DNA of 46,856 nt, from NCBI GenBank assembly GCA_020024455.1, contig JAHHTU010000017.1:1-46856 (forward strand), written 5' to 3'. Origin of the DNA: Anaerotignum sp. (GTDB lineage: Bacteria; Bacillota; Clostridia; Lachnospirales; Anaerotignaceae). The translations under genes were made by a program, and so were the position numbers. Below, piece by piece: positions 35,826 to 44,199 of the stretch. Positions within the stretch are counted from its first letter, which is position 1, and each line of letters starts with the position of its first letter. Below the pieces are notes generated by a model that saw nothing but the letters and a program-made list of their open reading frames with translations, was not told the DNA's origin and did not search any database.

Positions 35826-36170
35826 TTATTCTTTGGTATGATTGGAATTGGCTTGAAATACCATCCAGTGCGCATCCATATAAATATCAATGGTATCATC
35901 TGAAGCATATTGATATCCATATCCAAGTCCAAAGTTGGATTGATTATTTTTGCTTGGTATTTCTGAACTTTTTACTGTAGATGTAATTTCTCCATCCATA
36001 ACACCGCATCGTCCATCTATCTGTGACTCTCTTCCTGTGCCTTGATACAAGGTATCGTTGATCATAACCATTTGTATGACGGTTTTATTTTCTTCTTGAT
36101 TGGCTGCGTTTATACCAGATGATTTTTTTTGAACAGCATATCCTATTGTACAAAATATCAAGAGCATCAT
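35826..36170 (-). CDS. Small secreted protein, start disrupted by a poly-A tract
   Basis: The intact frame gives 114 residues from ATG 36170: a truncated hydrophobic segment (MMLLIFCTIGYAVQ), then a soluble domain with INDTLYQGTGRES, IDGRCGVMDGEITS and QSNFGLGYGYQYASDD. The pattern looks like a conserved small exported protein. A better start, ATG 36196 with GGAGG 8 bases upstream, opens into eight A (36186-36193 on the plus strand as T) and stops after three codons. One more A would give MKKKLTCIVMMLLIFC, a perfect signal peptide joined to this frame. So the gene is either frameshifted, decoded by slippage, or affected by a sequencing error. Confidence 0.6.
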   Translation of the reverse strand: MMLLIFCTIGYAVQKKSSGINAANQEENKTVIQMVMINDTLYQGTGRESQIDGRCGVMDGEITSTVKSSEIPSKNNQSNFGLGYGYQYASDDTIDIYMDAHWMVFQANSNHTKE

Positions 36171-36315
36171 GACAATACATGTTAATTTTTTTTCATATCC
36201 ATTTCCTCCTTTTTCTAATGTTCGCTCTTATATAGACAGACGATGAATTTTTTAATTTGTTTCACAATAAAATCAGATTTTTCTGATTAGAAATGAAAAC
36301 GGATGAAAAATGGAT

Positions 36316-36362
36316 ACAGCCTTTGATATGGATATATAGTTCCATATCAAAGGCTGTTTTTT
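36316..36362. terminator. Strong hairpin between convergent or unlinked genes
   Basis: ACAGCCTTTGATATGG (36316-36331) pairs perfectly with CCATATCAAAGGCTGT (36342-36357), with six T on the plus-strand side. It lies just past the end of the minus-strand GGDEF gene, for which the T-tail is poorer (TTTTT after four bases), so it may work both ways. Confidence 0.75.
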
Positions 36363-36370
36363 GGATGCTA

Positions 36371-37507
36371 TCAATCTTCTGTTATTTTTGTGCAAGAATC
36401 GTTGTTTGAAAAAATGGTTATGGTATTTTTCCCTTTTGCTTTGGATTGATACATTGCTGAATCAGCAAATTTATATAGTTTTTCATATAAATTGTCGCCG
36501 ATGCCTTGCGAAAAAGCAACACCAATGCTGCAAGTAATGGAGATATCACCCGTAGCATGCGGGTATTTTCGAGGAATTTTTTGTAAGAGTTGATTCGCTT
36601 TCTCTATCACAAAATCCTGATTTGGAATATGACTCATAAATATAACAAATTCATCTCCGCCCAATCGGCACACATCGCCTGTATGTTCAAATATGCAGTT
36701 TAATTCTTTGGCAACGGCGCAAAGACAATGATCTCCTTTATAATGCCCCAGCGTATCATTCAATGTTTTGAAATTATCAAGATCTAATAATATCATTGCA
36801 CATGATGTCTGATGATGGATGTGCTTTTGTATGGCATATGCCAATGCATTTCGATTCAAAAGACCGGTTAAACTATCTCGTTCACTTAAATAAAGAATTT
36901 GCTTTTGTTTTTCAAAATCTTGATATTTTAACCATGAAACACAAAAATTGATTCCAACAGCAATGATGAGTATAAATATATTGTCCAAAACATACATTTT
37001 CATCTGATACGTAGATATAAAATCATAGTTTTTAGATAAAGTTAACAGAATATCTGCAAGCAAAGCAAGCATAATAACACATGTATACGTTTTTATGTGT
37101 CCGATCATGGTTAACGATGTAGCCAGTATGATACAAATAATTACAGTGTAGGATATATATTCATCATAAAGACAGTATTGTATTTCCAGAATCATGATTA
37201 CCTGAAAAATATTAAAATATGCCGCAACCAAAGTATACTTTTTGTGCGAACAAAAATAATATTTAAAAGAGAAGTACCAAAACAAAGAAAATAACATTTG
37301 CAATACAGAAATCCATACTGCTGTTTGAATGCTTCCCCAATTTGTAAAATATAAAATGCTAACGGTAATAATGTGTATGATAAAGAAGCAAAAAAGACAC
37401 AATGAGAATATTCGTTGTATCATACATATATATTTTTGTGCATCATCTGTATAATCAATAACATCTTGACGAATTTTTCTATGCAACTGCTTTATATCTA
37501 TTTTCAT
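36371..37507 (-). CDS. Membrane GGDEF-domain protein, probable diguanylate cyclase
   Basis: Membrane protein of 378 residues. Six or so hydrophobic segments occupy about 30-205, followed by a short linker (QDFEKQKQILYLSERDSLTGLLNR) and a GGDEF domain from about 210 to the end. The active-site loop RLGGDEF is intact at about 281-287, and DLDNFKTLND and GHYKGDHCL match the family, so c-di-GMP synthesis is likely. I see no RxxD inhibitory site before the loop (FEHTGDVCRL). The ATG 37507 is preceded by AGGAG. Downstream targets in a flagellated cell may include motility. Confidence 0.9.
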   Translation of the reverse strand: MKIDIKQLHRKIRQDVIDYTDDAQKYICMIQRIFSLCLFCFFIIHIITVSILYFTNWGSIQTAVWISVLQMLFSLFWYFSFKYYFCSHKKYTLVAAYFNIFQVIMILEIQYCLYDEYISYTVIICIILATSLTMIGHIKTYTCVIMLALLADILLTLSKNYDFISTYQMKMYVLDNIFILIIAVGINFCVSWLKYQDFEKQKQILYLSERDSLTGLLNRNALAYAIQKHIHHQTSCAMILLDLDNFKTLNDTLGHYKGDHCLCAVAKELNCIFEHTGDVCRLGGDEFVIFMSHIPNQDFVIEKANQLLQKIPRKYPHATGDISITCSIGVAFSQGIGDNLYEKLYKFADSAMYQSKAKGKNTITIFSNNDSCTKITED

Positions 37508-37613
37508 AATTTACTCCTTGCTTCAAGATTACACAGTACAATTATGATAAAATGGTTCATATTGTTCCAATCACTATTTTCGCTCTTGTTATACGAATAT
37601 AGGTTTTGTTTAT

Positions 37614-37643
37614 ATTTTACCGTGAAAAAAGTTGCATTGTCAA
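37614..37643 (-). promoter_or_regulatory. Promoter for the GGDEF gene
   Basis: On the minus strand, TTGACA (37643-37638), 18-base spacer, TAAAAT (37619-37614), about 107 bases before the start codon. Confidence 0.5.
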
Positions 37644-38165
37644 GAGATGCAAAAGCAACGCAGAGAATTTTTCCGAAGGAATTGTTCGTTTGATGGATGC
37701 TTAAAACAAAGCTCTTTTCTTGTATTGGCATATTTACAAAACAGCCTTTCATACCATCATTTCAAATGTATAACCATTCTTTTTCAAATCAAATTTTGGA
37801 TTTTACAGCGAGGATATAAAAACAGGGTGTGCAAGGATATACAATCATTTTTTGAAAATCAGAATACACAATTGCGTATATCATACAAAAGATGTAAAAA
37901 TCAAACAAAGTACAATCAATCTTTCTGTTACACCATGGAATCGCTAGGAAATGTTAAAAAATTACAAATTTTTGTTTTTGGGACAATGTGTTGATATGAT
38001 ATTTTCTTATGGATGTGTTTTCCATTCTAAATTGAAAAAAATCATGAGAAAAAACTTACCAATAGGTAAGTATCTTACGAATAAGTGCCTACTTTTTTCA
38101 ATATATTCTTTTTGCTATAATCAGCTCAAACAGAAGATATTTTGAAATGGCGGAAATACGGGCAA
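37644..38165. other. Gene-free stretch with an orphan promoter and operator-like palindrome
   Basis: No gene is supported on either strand. ACTTACC-AATA-GGTAAGT (38054-38071) is a perfect palindrome, followed on the plus strand by a further CTTAC/TAAG pair. On the minus strand, TTGAAA-N18-TAAGAT precedes it immediately, so a leftward promoter would be covered by the palindrome. No gene is found to the left for it to drive; a lost gene is possible. The HxlR regulator gene lies 95 bases away. Confidence 0.4.
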
Positions 38166-38531
38166 TTATATGGTTGCTTGCGGATCTTGAGGCTCTCGAT
38201 GCTGTTCACCCCATTCACATATTTGATCTAAAATAGGGATTAGAGATTTTCCCCTTTCAGAAAGCTGATATTCGACCTTGGGTGGAACTTGTGGATATTC
38301 TATGCGTATGATCAAATGATCTTCTTCCAGTTCTTTCAAGGTTGCACTAAGCGTTTTATCAGAAATAACATTGATAAACCGCTTTATTTCATTGAATCGT
38401 GCCACTTCAAAAACAGAAAGTGTATACAATACAACGATCTTGTACTTACCACCGATGATAGAGAGTGTATAATGGAATCCCGAATCTTCCATTCGTGAAT
38501 TTTGGATAGATTGTAAAAAGCTTTTTCCCAT
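38166..38531 (-). CDS. HxlR-family transcriptional regulator
   Basis: DNA-binding protein of 121 residues, winged helix-turn-helix of the HxlR type. Family signs: GGKYKIVVLYTLS (helix 1), RFNEIKRFINVISDKTLSATLKELEEDHLIIR (recognition region) and the wing YPQVPPKVEYQLSERGKSLIPIL. Unlike many HxlR proteins, it has no cysteine near the N-terminus for redox sensing; the only Cys is near the C-terminus (DQICEWGE). AAGGAGC precedes its ATG. It is divergent from a DMT transporter and oxidoreductase operon, a typical regulated neighbour. Confidence 0.9.
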   Translation of the reverse strand: MGKSFLQSIQNSRMEDSGFHYTLSIIGGKYKIVVLYTLSVFEVARFNEIKRFINVISDKTLSATLKELEEDHLIIRIEYPQVPPKVEYQLSERGKSLIPILDQICEWGEQHREPQDPQATI

Positions 38532-38751
38532 AAAAATTCAGCTCCTTTTTATTATTTTTATAAAAAATATATTGTTTTTATAGAATCATAACAAAGTTGG
38601 TATGGTTCGTCAAGAAATAGAGTAACAATCCATTTGATTTACGTGAAATGAGGTGAAGCAGTGAAAAATATAGCAAAGTTATGTGATCAATAAATGATCC
38701 TTATACAAAAACAATACAAGATAAAAAAACAGTCAAGAAAGAGGGAAGATT

Positions 38752-39768
38752 ATGGAAGTTCGTAAGGATCAGTTTCACAAAGGACTGATGTTCGGTATTC
38801 TGGTAGGTATTGCATGGGGGCTGGATGGTGTATTGATGGGGAGAATAGGAACAAACCCAATATTCACAGATCAGGCGCTTGCACTTTCAAAAGGTGTTTC
38901 AGAAACAAGTTTTGCATTTTCGCCGTTGGTTACAGCTTTTTTTCACGAAAGCTTTTGTTTCCTCTGGGTTGCACTGTTTCTATTATTTCGTAAACAGCTG
39001 AAGCATGTATTTTATTTGCTGGTACATACAAAAAAAGGGAGAGCAACTGCACTTGCAGCCATTGTTGGCTCTCCGGTTGGTATGAGTGCATATCTTTTGG
39101 GCATTAAATATGCAACCGCACCATATGCATCCAGTATTTCTGTTATTTATCCGGGTGTGGGGGCAGTATTATCCTATTTGATTTTGAAAGAAAAATTGTC
39201 TTTACGATCTGTAATCGGTATTGTAATCAGTTTGTTTGGTTCTTTTATGTTGGGCTTCAATCCATCTGCTGATGTACCGGATACATTTTTCAAAGGAATT
39301 GCATTTGCGGCAGTCGCTGTATTGGGCTGGGCGCTGGAAGGAGTTATCATCGGCTTCGCTATGAAGCACATCAAAGATGAAGATGATGTTCAAGCAGCAC
39401 CACAACAGCTGTTATGCTTGCGTTATTTTATTTCCATGCTTTCTTATGCAATCATTGTATTGCCTTTCATCAAAGGATATCCGATGGCAGGCGAAATCGT
39501 TTCCAGTGGTTTGGTATTCCAGTATGCAGGAATTGCGATTCTGGGTGCAATTACCTATTTATCTTGGTATAAGGCAGTAGATTTGATTGGCGCAGCTATG
39601 GGAACAGCATTGAATAGTACAGCTGCACTTTGGACGATCATTTTCAGTGCGGTATTGTTTGGAAACAAGATTACACCTTCTTTGCTGCTTTGGGGTATCG
39701 TTATTGTAACAGGTGTATTCATATTTGCAATTGATCCCAAAACATGGATGAAACGGAAAACAGAATAA
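38752..39768 (+). CDS. DMT-superfamily (EamA-like) transporter
   Basis: Membrane protein of 338 residues with about ten hydrophobic segments in two EamA-like halves (IAWGLDGVLMG at the start of the first, VLGWALEGVIIGFA at the start of the second). YPGVGAVLSYLILKEKLSLRSVIGIVISLFGSFMLG is the classic end of the first repeat. Such proteins export or exchange metabolites. It stops 18 bases before the large oxidoreductase gene and is probably cotranscribed with it, and divergent from the HxlR regulator. The substrate is unknown. Confidence 0.88.
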   Translation: MEVRKDQFHKGLMFGILVGIAWGLDGVLMGRIGTNPIFTDQALALSKGVSETSFAFSPLVTAFFHESFCFLWVALFLLFRKQLKHVFYLLVHTKKGRATALAAIVGSPVGMSAYLLGIKYATAPYASSISVIYPGVGAVLSYLILKEKLSLRSVIGIVISLFGSFMLGFNPSADVPDTFFKGIAFAAVAVLGWALEGVIIGFAMKHIKDEDDVQAAPQQLLCLRYFISMLSYAIIVLPFIKGYPMAGEIVSSGLVFQYAGIAILGAITYLSWYKAVDLIGAAMGTALNSTAALWTIIFSAVLFGNKITPSLLLWGIVIVTGVFIFAIDPKTWMKRKTE

Positions 39769-39786
39769 ATACAGGAGGATACGGAA

Positions 39787-42396
39787 ATGTTGAGAGAAGA
39801 AATCATCGAAAACATGAAGAATATCGTGGAAAACTGCATGGGAGAAGAAACACCTGCTTGTGTCGCTACTTGTCCAATGCATACGGATGTAAAAGAGTAT
39901 GTCAGACTGATTCGTGACGGCAAGGGAGAAGAAGCGATTCGTGTGATTCGTGAAAAACTGTTTTTACCGGCTTCGCTAGGCAGAATTTGTGCGCATCCCT
40001 GTGAAAAACAATGTAAGTGGAATGAGGCTATGAGTCCTATGTCTATTGCTTCTTTGAAGCGCTATGCGGCAGATCATTTCGACAAAGAATCCGATTGGGA
40101 TTTGTCAATAAAAGAAGATATGAAAAAATCTGTTGCCGTTATTGGCGCTGGACCATCTGGTTTGCAGGCAGCATTGGACCTGAGAAAAGAAGGTTGCAGC
40201 GTAACGGTCTTTGAAAAATTGCCCGTACGTGGCGGTATGATGCGTGTGGGTATTCCGGCATATCGTTTGCCAAAAGATATCCTAGAGCATGAAATCAGCT
40301 ATTTGGATCGTTTGGGTGTTCGGTTTCGTACAAACTGTGAAATCGGAAAAGATATTACCATGCAGCAGCTTTTGGAAGATTATGATAGCGTAGTGGTTGC
40401 CGTAGGAAAACAAGAAGGCAGAGTTGATAGAAGTCTTGCACATTATGATGCAAAGGGGATTTTCAGTGCAGCCGGCTTTTTGAAAGAGGCAGCATTGACA
40501 AAGGATGCAAAAGAAGCGGGAAAATCCGTATTGGTTGTTGGCGGTGGCGATGTTGCCATGGATTGTGCAAGAACTGCATTGCGTATCCCCGGTGTAGAAA
40601 AGGTGTTTTCTATCTGTCTGGAGGATTCCTTTGAACATATGGCATCTTCTGCGCACGAAATTCAGGGTGCCGTAGCAGAAGGTGTAAAATTCAATCATGC
40701 CGAAGCAATACAGAGTATTTCTGTAGATGCAGAAGGTCGTGTTTCTCAAGTAAGATTGAAAAAATGTCTTTCTATGTTTGATGCAGAGGGAAGATTTGCA
40801 CCGTCCTTTGATGAATCCAATACAAAAGATTTGGAAGTAGATACCATTATATTTGCAATCGGTCAGGGTGTTCAGGCGGATTTTGCGAAAGATATATTGG
40901 AACAAAGACCAAACTCCGTTTTTGTTTGTGATAGATTGACGTTGCAGTCTAGCACAAATGAGAAAGTATTCATTGCTGGTGATGCTTCCGGTGAATCTGT
41001 CATTGTAATTCAATCTATGGCAACCGGCCGCAGAGCAGCACAGTCTGTGATCCGTTATCTGAAAGGTGAGAGTCTGACAGAAGGCAGAGAGTTGAAAGAT
41101 ACATGGACTTACGAAACAAAATTGCAGATTCCTACAGATTGGACAGAGTTTCCGGAAAGAAGAATGGGGATGCAGGAATTGGATCCCAAGGAAAGAATCC
41201 ATTCCTTTGATGAAGTTGCTCTGGGCTATACAAAGGAAGAAGCAGAAAAAGAAGCGGACAGATGCAGACAGTGTGAATGTAAGCTGTGCATGAAAGAATG
41301 TATCATGCTCAATGATTATACAGACTGTCCAAAGACTTTGTTAAAGGAATACTTGGAAAATGGACTGAAAAACATGGATCCGATGATTGCATATTCTTGC
41401 AATGAATGCAGCCAGTGTACCATCAAATGTCCAAATTCCTTCGACCTTAGAAGCAACTTTATGGCTATGAAAGAAGTCTATGCACAAGAAAACGATGGTC
41501 TGGTACCATTGGAAAGTTTGCAGGACAGCGATAAAGCGCAGGAAAAAGAATGTGCAGAAGAATACTGTACTGCTGTTGAAGGTAGAATCATAGAAAAATC
41601 AGAAAACCAAAAGAAGAAAAAAACAAAATATGTTTTTGTACCCGGCTGTACCATTCCTGCATATACCCCAGAAGGTGTAGAAAATGTTTTGCGTCACCTG
41701 AAAGACTCTCTGGGTGAGGAAAATGTAGGTGCAATGCTTCAGTGTTGCGGTAAGGTTACAGGCTTCTTGGGTGAAAAAGAAAAATTTGCGGAAAGAAATA
41801 AAAAAGCGCTTGACATCTTAGATGAAATGGGTGCAGAAGTCATCATTACAGTATGCCCTTCCTGCTATAAGATTTTCAAGGCTACCGCAAAGAACCAGAA
41901 AGTGATTGCTTATTGGGATTTGATGCATGATTTGATTGGCATTCCTCAAGAAGCAAAAGGAATCGGAGCAACTTCAGATGTTGTATTCAATATTCACGAT
42001 TCTTGTACAACAAGAGATGAAATTTCTCATCATGAAAGCGTTCGCTGGGTTTTGGATGAGCTTGCATATAAATGGGAAGAAATCGAAAGAAATGGCATGA
42101 ATACCAGATGTTGTGGTGTTGGTGGCATGGTTTGCAGCTCTAATACAGAACTGTTTGAACGTGTATACACCAGACGTGCATCCGATTTCAATCAGGATCA
42201 AGTTTTGACATACTGTGGTTCTTGCCGTGGTACGATCCAAACAGCAGGAAAAGATAGCATTCATATACTTGATTTGTTGTTTGGGCCTACTTATATGAAG
42301 GATCAGAAAAAATTCAGAGGTTATAAAACAGAGGATGAAATGTGGGCAAACAGATTGGAAACAAAGGAACGTTTGAATAAATTTAAAAATGTATAA
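39787..42396 (+). CDS. Fused FAD/NAD(P) oxidoreductase with Fe-S and CCG domains
   Basis: Large cytosolic protein of 869 residues. An N-terminal glutamate-synthase-small-subunit-like [4Fe-4S] domain (about 15-100; CVATCPMHTDV and CAHPCEKQC) leads into an FAD/NAD(P)-binding domain (about 115-425; VAVIGAGPSGLQA, VVGGGDVAMD, FIAGDASG). A ferredoxin-like region (about 490-570; CRQCECKLCMKECIM and CNECSQCTIKCP) is followed by two cysteine-rich CCG modules (about 620-850; CCGKVTG, CTTRDE, CCGVGGMVC, CGSCRGT) like those of HdrB and glycolate oxidase. This order suggests electron transfer from NAD(P)H via FAD and Fe-S clusters to a disulfide, quinone-like or organic substrate. It follows the DMT transporter after 18 bases. 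Confidence 0.88.
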   Translation: MLREEIIENMKNIVENCMGEETPACVATCPMHTDVKEYVRLIRDGKGEEAIRVIREKLFLPASLGRICAHPCEKQCKWNEAMSPMSIASLKRYAADHFDKESDWDLSIKEDMKKSVAVIGAGPSGLQAALDLRKEGCSVTVFEKLPVRGGMMRVGIPAYRLPKDILEHEISYLDRLGVRFRTNCEIGKDITMQQLLEDYDSVVVAVGKQEGRVDRSLAHYDAKGIFSAAGFLKEAALTKDAKEAGKSVLVVGGGDVAMDCARTALRIPGVEKVFSICLEDSFEHMASSAHEIQGAVAEGVKFNHAEAIQSISVDAEGRVSQVRLKKCLSMFDAEGRFAPSFDESNTKDLEVDTIIFAIGQGVQADFAKDILEQRPNSVFVCDRLTLQSSTNEKVFIAGDASGESVIVIQSMATGRRAAQSVIRYLKGESLTEGRELKDTWTYETKLQIPTDWTEFPERRMGMQELDPKERIHSFDEVALGYTKEEAEKEADRCRQCECKLCMKECIMLNDYTDCPKTLLKEYLENGLKNMDPMIAYSCNECSQCTIKCPNSFDLRSNFMAMKEVYAQENDGLVPLESLQDSDKAQEKECAEEYCTAVEGRIIEKSENQKKKKTKYVFVPGCTIPAYTPEGVENVLRHLKDSLGEENVGAMLQCCGKVTGFLGEKEKFAERNKKALDILDEMGAEVIITVCPSCYKIFKATAKNQKVIAYWDLMHDLIGIPQEAKGIGATSDVVFNIHDSCTTRDEISHHESVRWVLDELAYKWEEIERNGMNTRCCGVGGMVCSSNTELFERVYTRRASDFNQDQVLTYCGSCRGTIQTAGKDSIHILDLLFGPTYMKDQKKFRGYKTEDEMWANRLETKERLNKFKNV

Positions 42397-42469
42397 TCTA
42401 TTTACAATTTTTTATAAACATTTGTGTTCAATAGCGCTTTTGCGCTTTGAATAAATCATCCCATCTTTC

Positions 42470-42515
42470 GCAGTACGAATTTTTCCCCCCAAGAAAATTC
42501 GTACTGCTGTTTTAT
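42470..42515 (+). terminator. Terminator after the oxidoreductase gene
   Basis: GCAGTACGAATTTT (42470-42483) pairs with AAAATTCGTACTGC (42494-42507), followed by TGTTTTATT. A smaller hairpin AGCGC-TTTT-GCGCT lies just before it, at about 42433-42446. Confidence 0.8.
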
Positions 42516-42565
42516 TACAAGGTTTTTGTATACGATTGATAAATGGTTGGTTTCGGAATTTTTTA

Positions 42566-42594
42566 TTGAAATTCCGGATAGATGAGAATATAAT
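42566..42594 (+). promoter_or_regulatory. Promoter of the C-C bond lyase gene
   Basis: TTGAAA (42566-42571), 17-base spacer, TATAAT (42589-42594). Hexamers and spacing are identical to the promoter of the Ter locus at 21054-21082; the spacers differ. Confidence 0.6.
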
Positions 42595-42698
42595 AAAATA
42601 CAAAAAGAATGTACAAATGCCGTTGGCAAAGCGGATCATAGGTGCATATGCTCCCTAAGCCATTGGCTCAAAAACGAATTTTGTAAGGTGAAAAAAAT

Positions 42699-43847
42699 AT
42701 GAAACATCATCAATATCATCCGAATTTTCCGTTTGTGATACCACCGGAAGAATTCAATAAATATTCTGAAAAAGATTTTCTGCAGTATTGTTTGGGTGCC
42801 ACCATGTATATGCCGGCAACCAAAGATTGCTTTAAGAAACTTTTGGAAAAAGGTTTTGTGGGTTTGACATCTATTGTTTTTTGTTTTGAGGATGCCTGTC
42901 CGGATGATCAGGTGGAATTTGCTGAGAAAAATATACTTCATACCTTAGATGTATTGTCGCAAGCCATCCAAAAAGAAGAAATGACACTGCAAGATTTGCC
43001 TTTGATATTTTGCAGGATACGCAATGAGGAGCAATTTGTGCGTTTTTCCGCTCAATTGACAAAAGAGCATGTAAAAATATTGACAGGAATCAATTTCCCA
43101 AAATTCAATGCACAAAATGGTTCTCGCTATCTTTCGCTTTTGCGTGCATTGAATACAAAATTTGGCGAAGTATTGTATGGTATGCCCATATTGGAAGATG
43201 CCAAAATCGCATTTAAGGAAAGCCGAATGAAAGAATTGTTTTCCATCAAACAAATACTCGATCAAAATAAAGATTTGATACTGCAAGTGCGTGTGGGGGC
43301 TACAGATTTTTCTTCCTGCTTTGGTGTGCGTCGTGGTGTGGATTACTCCATTTATGATATTCTGACAGTCAGAGAAATTTTATCGGATATCTGTAATGTT
43401 TTTGGCAGATACAATGATTATGTCATTTCAGGTCCTGTATGGGAATACTTTCGGGCAAGCCAGAAAATGATGTTTCAGGATTTACCCAGTTATGATATTG
43501 AGGATTGTCTGCTTAAGAGAATTCCGATTGTCAATACAGAAATTGACGGCTTATTGAGAGAGGTCATTTTGGATAAAGCAAATGGCTTTATTGGACGAAC
43601 GGTGATTCATCCAACGCATGTGAAATATGTCAATGCCATGCAGGCGGTCACAAAAGAAGAATATCAGGATGCCATTGCAATATTGGGGCAGACTTCCGGC
43701 GGCGTATTTAAGGGAGAAAGTGGCAATAAAATGAATGAAGTAAAGCCACATACAAACTGGGCAATCAAAACCTATATGAAGGCACGTGCATATGGTGTCA
43801 TAAAAAATGAAAATAGCTATATCAAATTGTTTTGTACGGATACATAA
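42699..43847 (+). CDS. CitE/HpcH-like C-C bond lyase of the Ter biosynthetic module
   Basis: Soluble TIM-barrel-type enzyme of 382 residues. Sequence features GATMYMPATKDCFKKLLEKGFVGLTSIVFCFEDACPDD (acidic pair as metal or substrate ligands), LLRALNTKFGEVLYGMPILEDAKIAF, LQVRVGATDFSSCFGVRRGVDYSIYD and GFIGRTVIHPTHVKYVNAMQAV follow the HpcH/HpaI/CitE superfamily in the variant found beside terD genes. That variant was grouped with PRTase, TRSP, StiP/Pelota and HAD proteins in one predicted pathway. Here it lies about 10 kb away from them and is monocistronic, with its own promoter. It probably splits or joins a carbon-carbon bond in the precursor. Confidence 0.82.
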   Translation: MKHHQYHPNFPFVIPPEEFNKYSEKDFLQYCLGATMYMPATKDCFKKLLEKGFVGLTSIVFCFEDACPDDQVEFAEKNILHTLDVLSQAIQKEEMTLQDLPLIFCRIRNEEQFVRFSAQLTKEHVKILTGINFPKFNAQNGSRYLSLLRALNTKFGEVLYGMPILEDAKIAFKESRMKELFSIKQILDQNKDLILQVRVGATDFSSCFGVRRGVDYSIYDILTVREILSDICNVFGRYNDYVISGPVWEYFRASQKMMFQDLPSYDIEDCLLKRIPIVNTEIDGLLREVILDKANGFIGRTVIHPTHVKYVNAMQAVTKEEYQDAIAILGQTSGGVFKGESGNKMNEVKPHTNWAIKTYMKARAYGVIKNENSYIKLFCTDT

Positions 43848-43854
43848 GCAAAAA

Positions 43855-43878
43855 ACATTGGTTCCAATATACCAATGT
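43855..43878 (+). terminator. Hairpin after the C-C bond lyase gene
   Basis: ACATTGGT (43855-43862) with ACCAATGT (43871-43878). The T-tail is short, so a weak terminator. The rest of 43879-44199 shows nothing recognisable. Confidence 0.45.
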
Positions 43879-44199
43879 AATTTCACAAAAAGAATTCTTG
43901 GTCATGTGGCATACGATTACTTTCGAAACATGGTGTCAGTTGTTCTTGGATAGAACTTAATTTTTTGAATATAGATACCCTTTATTTCATGGGTTCAGTG
44001 ATTCATATGAAATTTTTTGATAGTGCTTAATCCTGTTTCAGGATTTACAGATGTTTTTGAAAGAAAAATATAAATAAATTAATCTATATTTTATCTTTTG
44101 AGTAGACGAACGATGTAGAAAGAATTGCGGTATGAAAGGCGGTTGTGTACAGTTTTGTAATATAAGTTAAGATATTCTTTTATGGAACGGGGATTGTAT

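Noticed and set aside
37504..38145. Several small frames on both strands in the gap between the GGDEF and HxlR genes
   Set aside because: AT-rich random-looking peptides without ribosome binding sites; no family similarity recognised.
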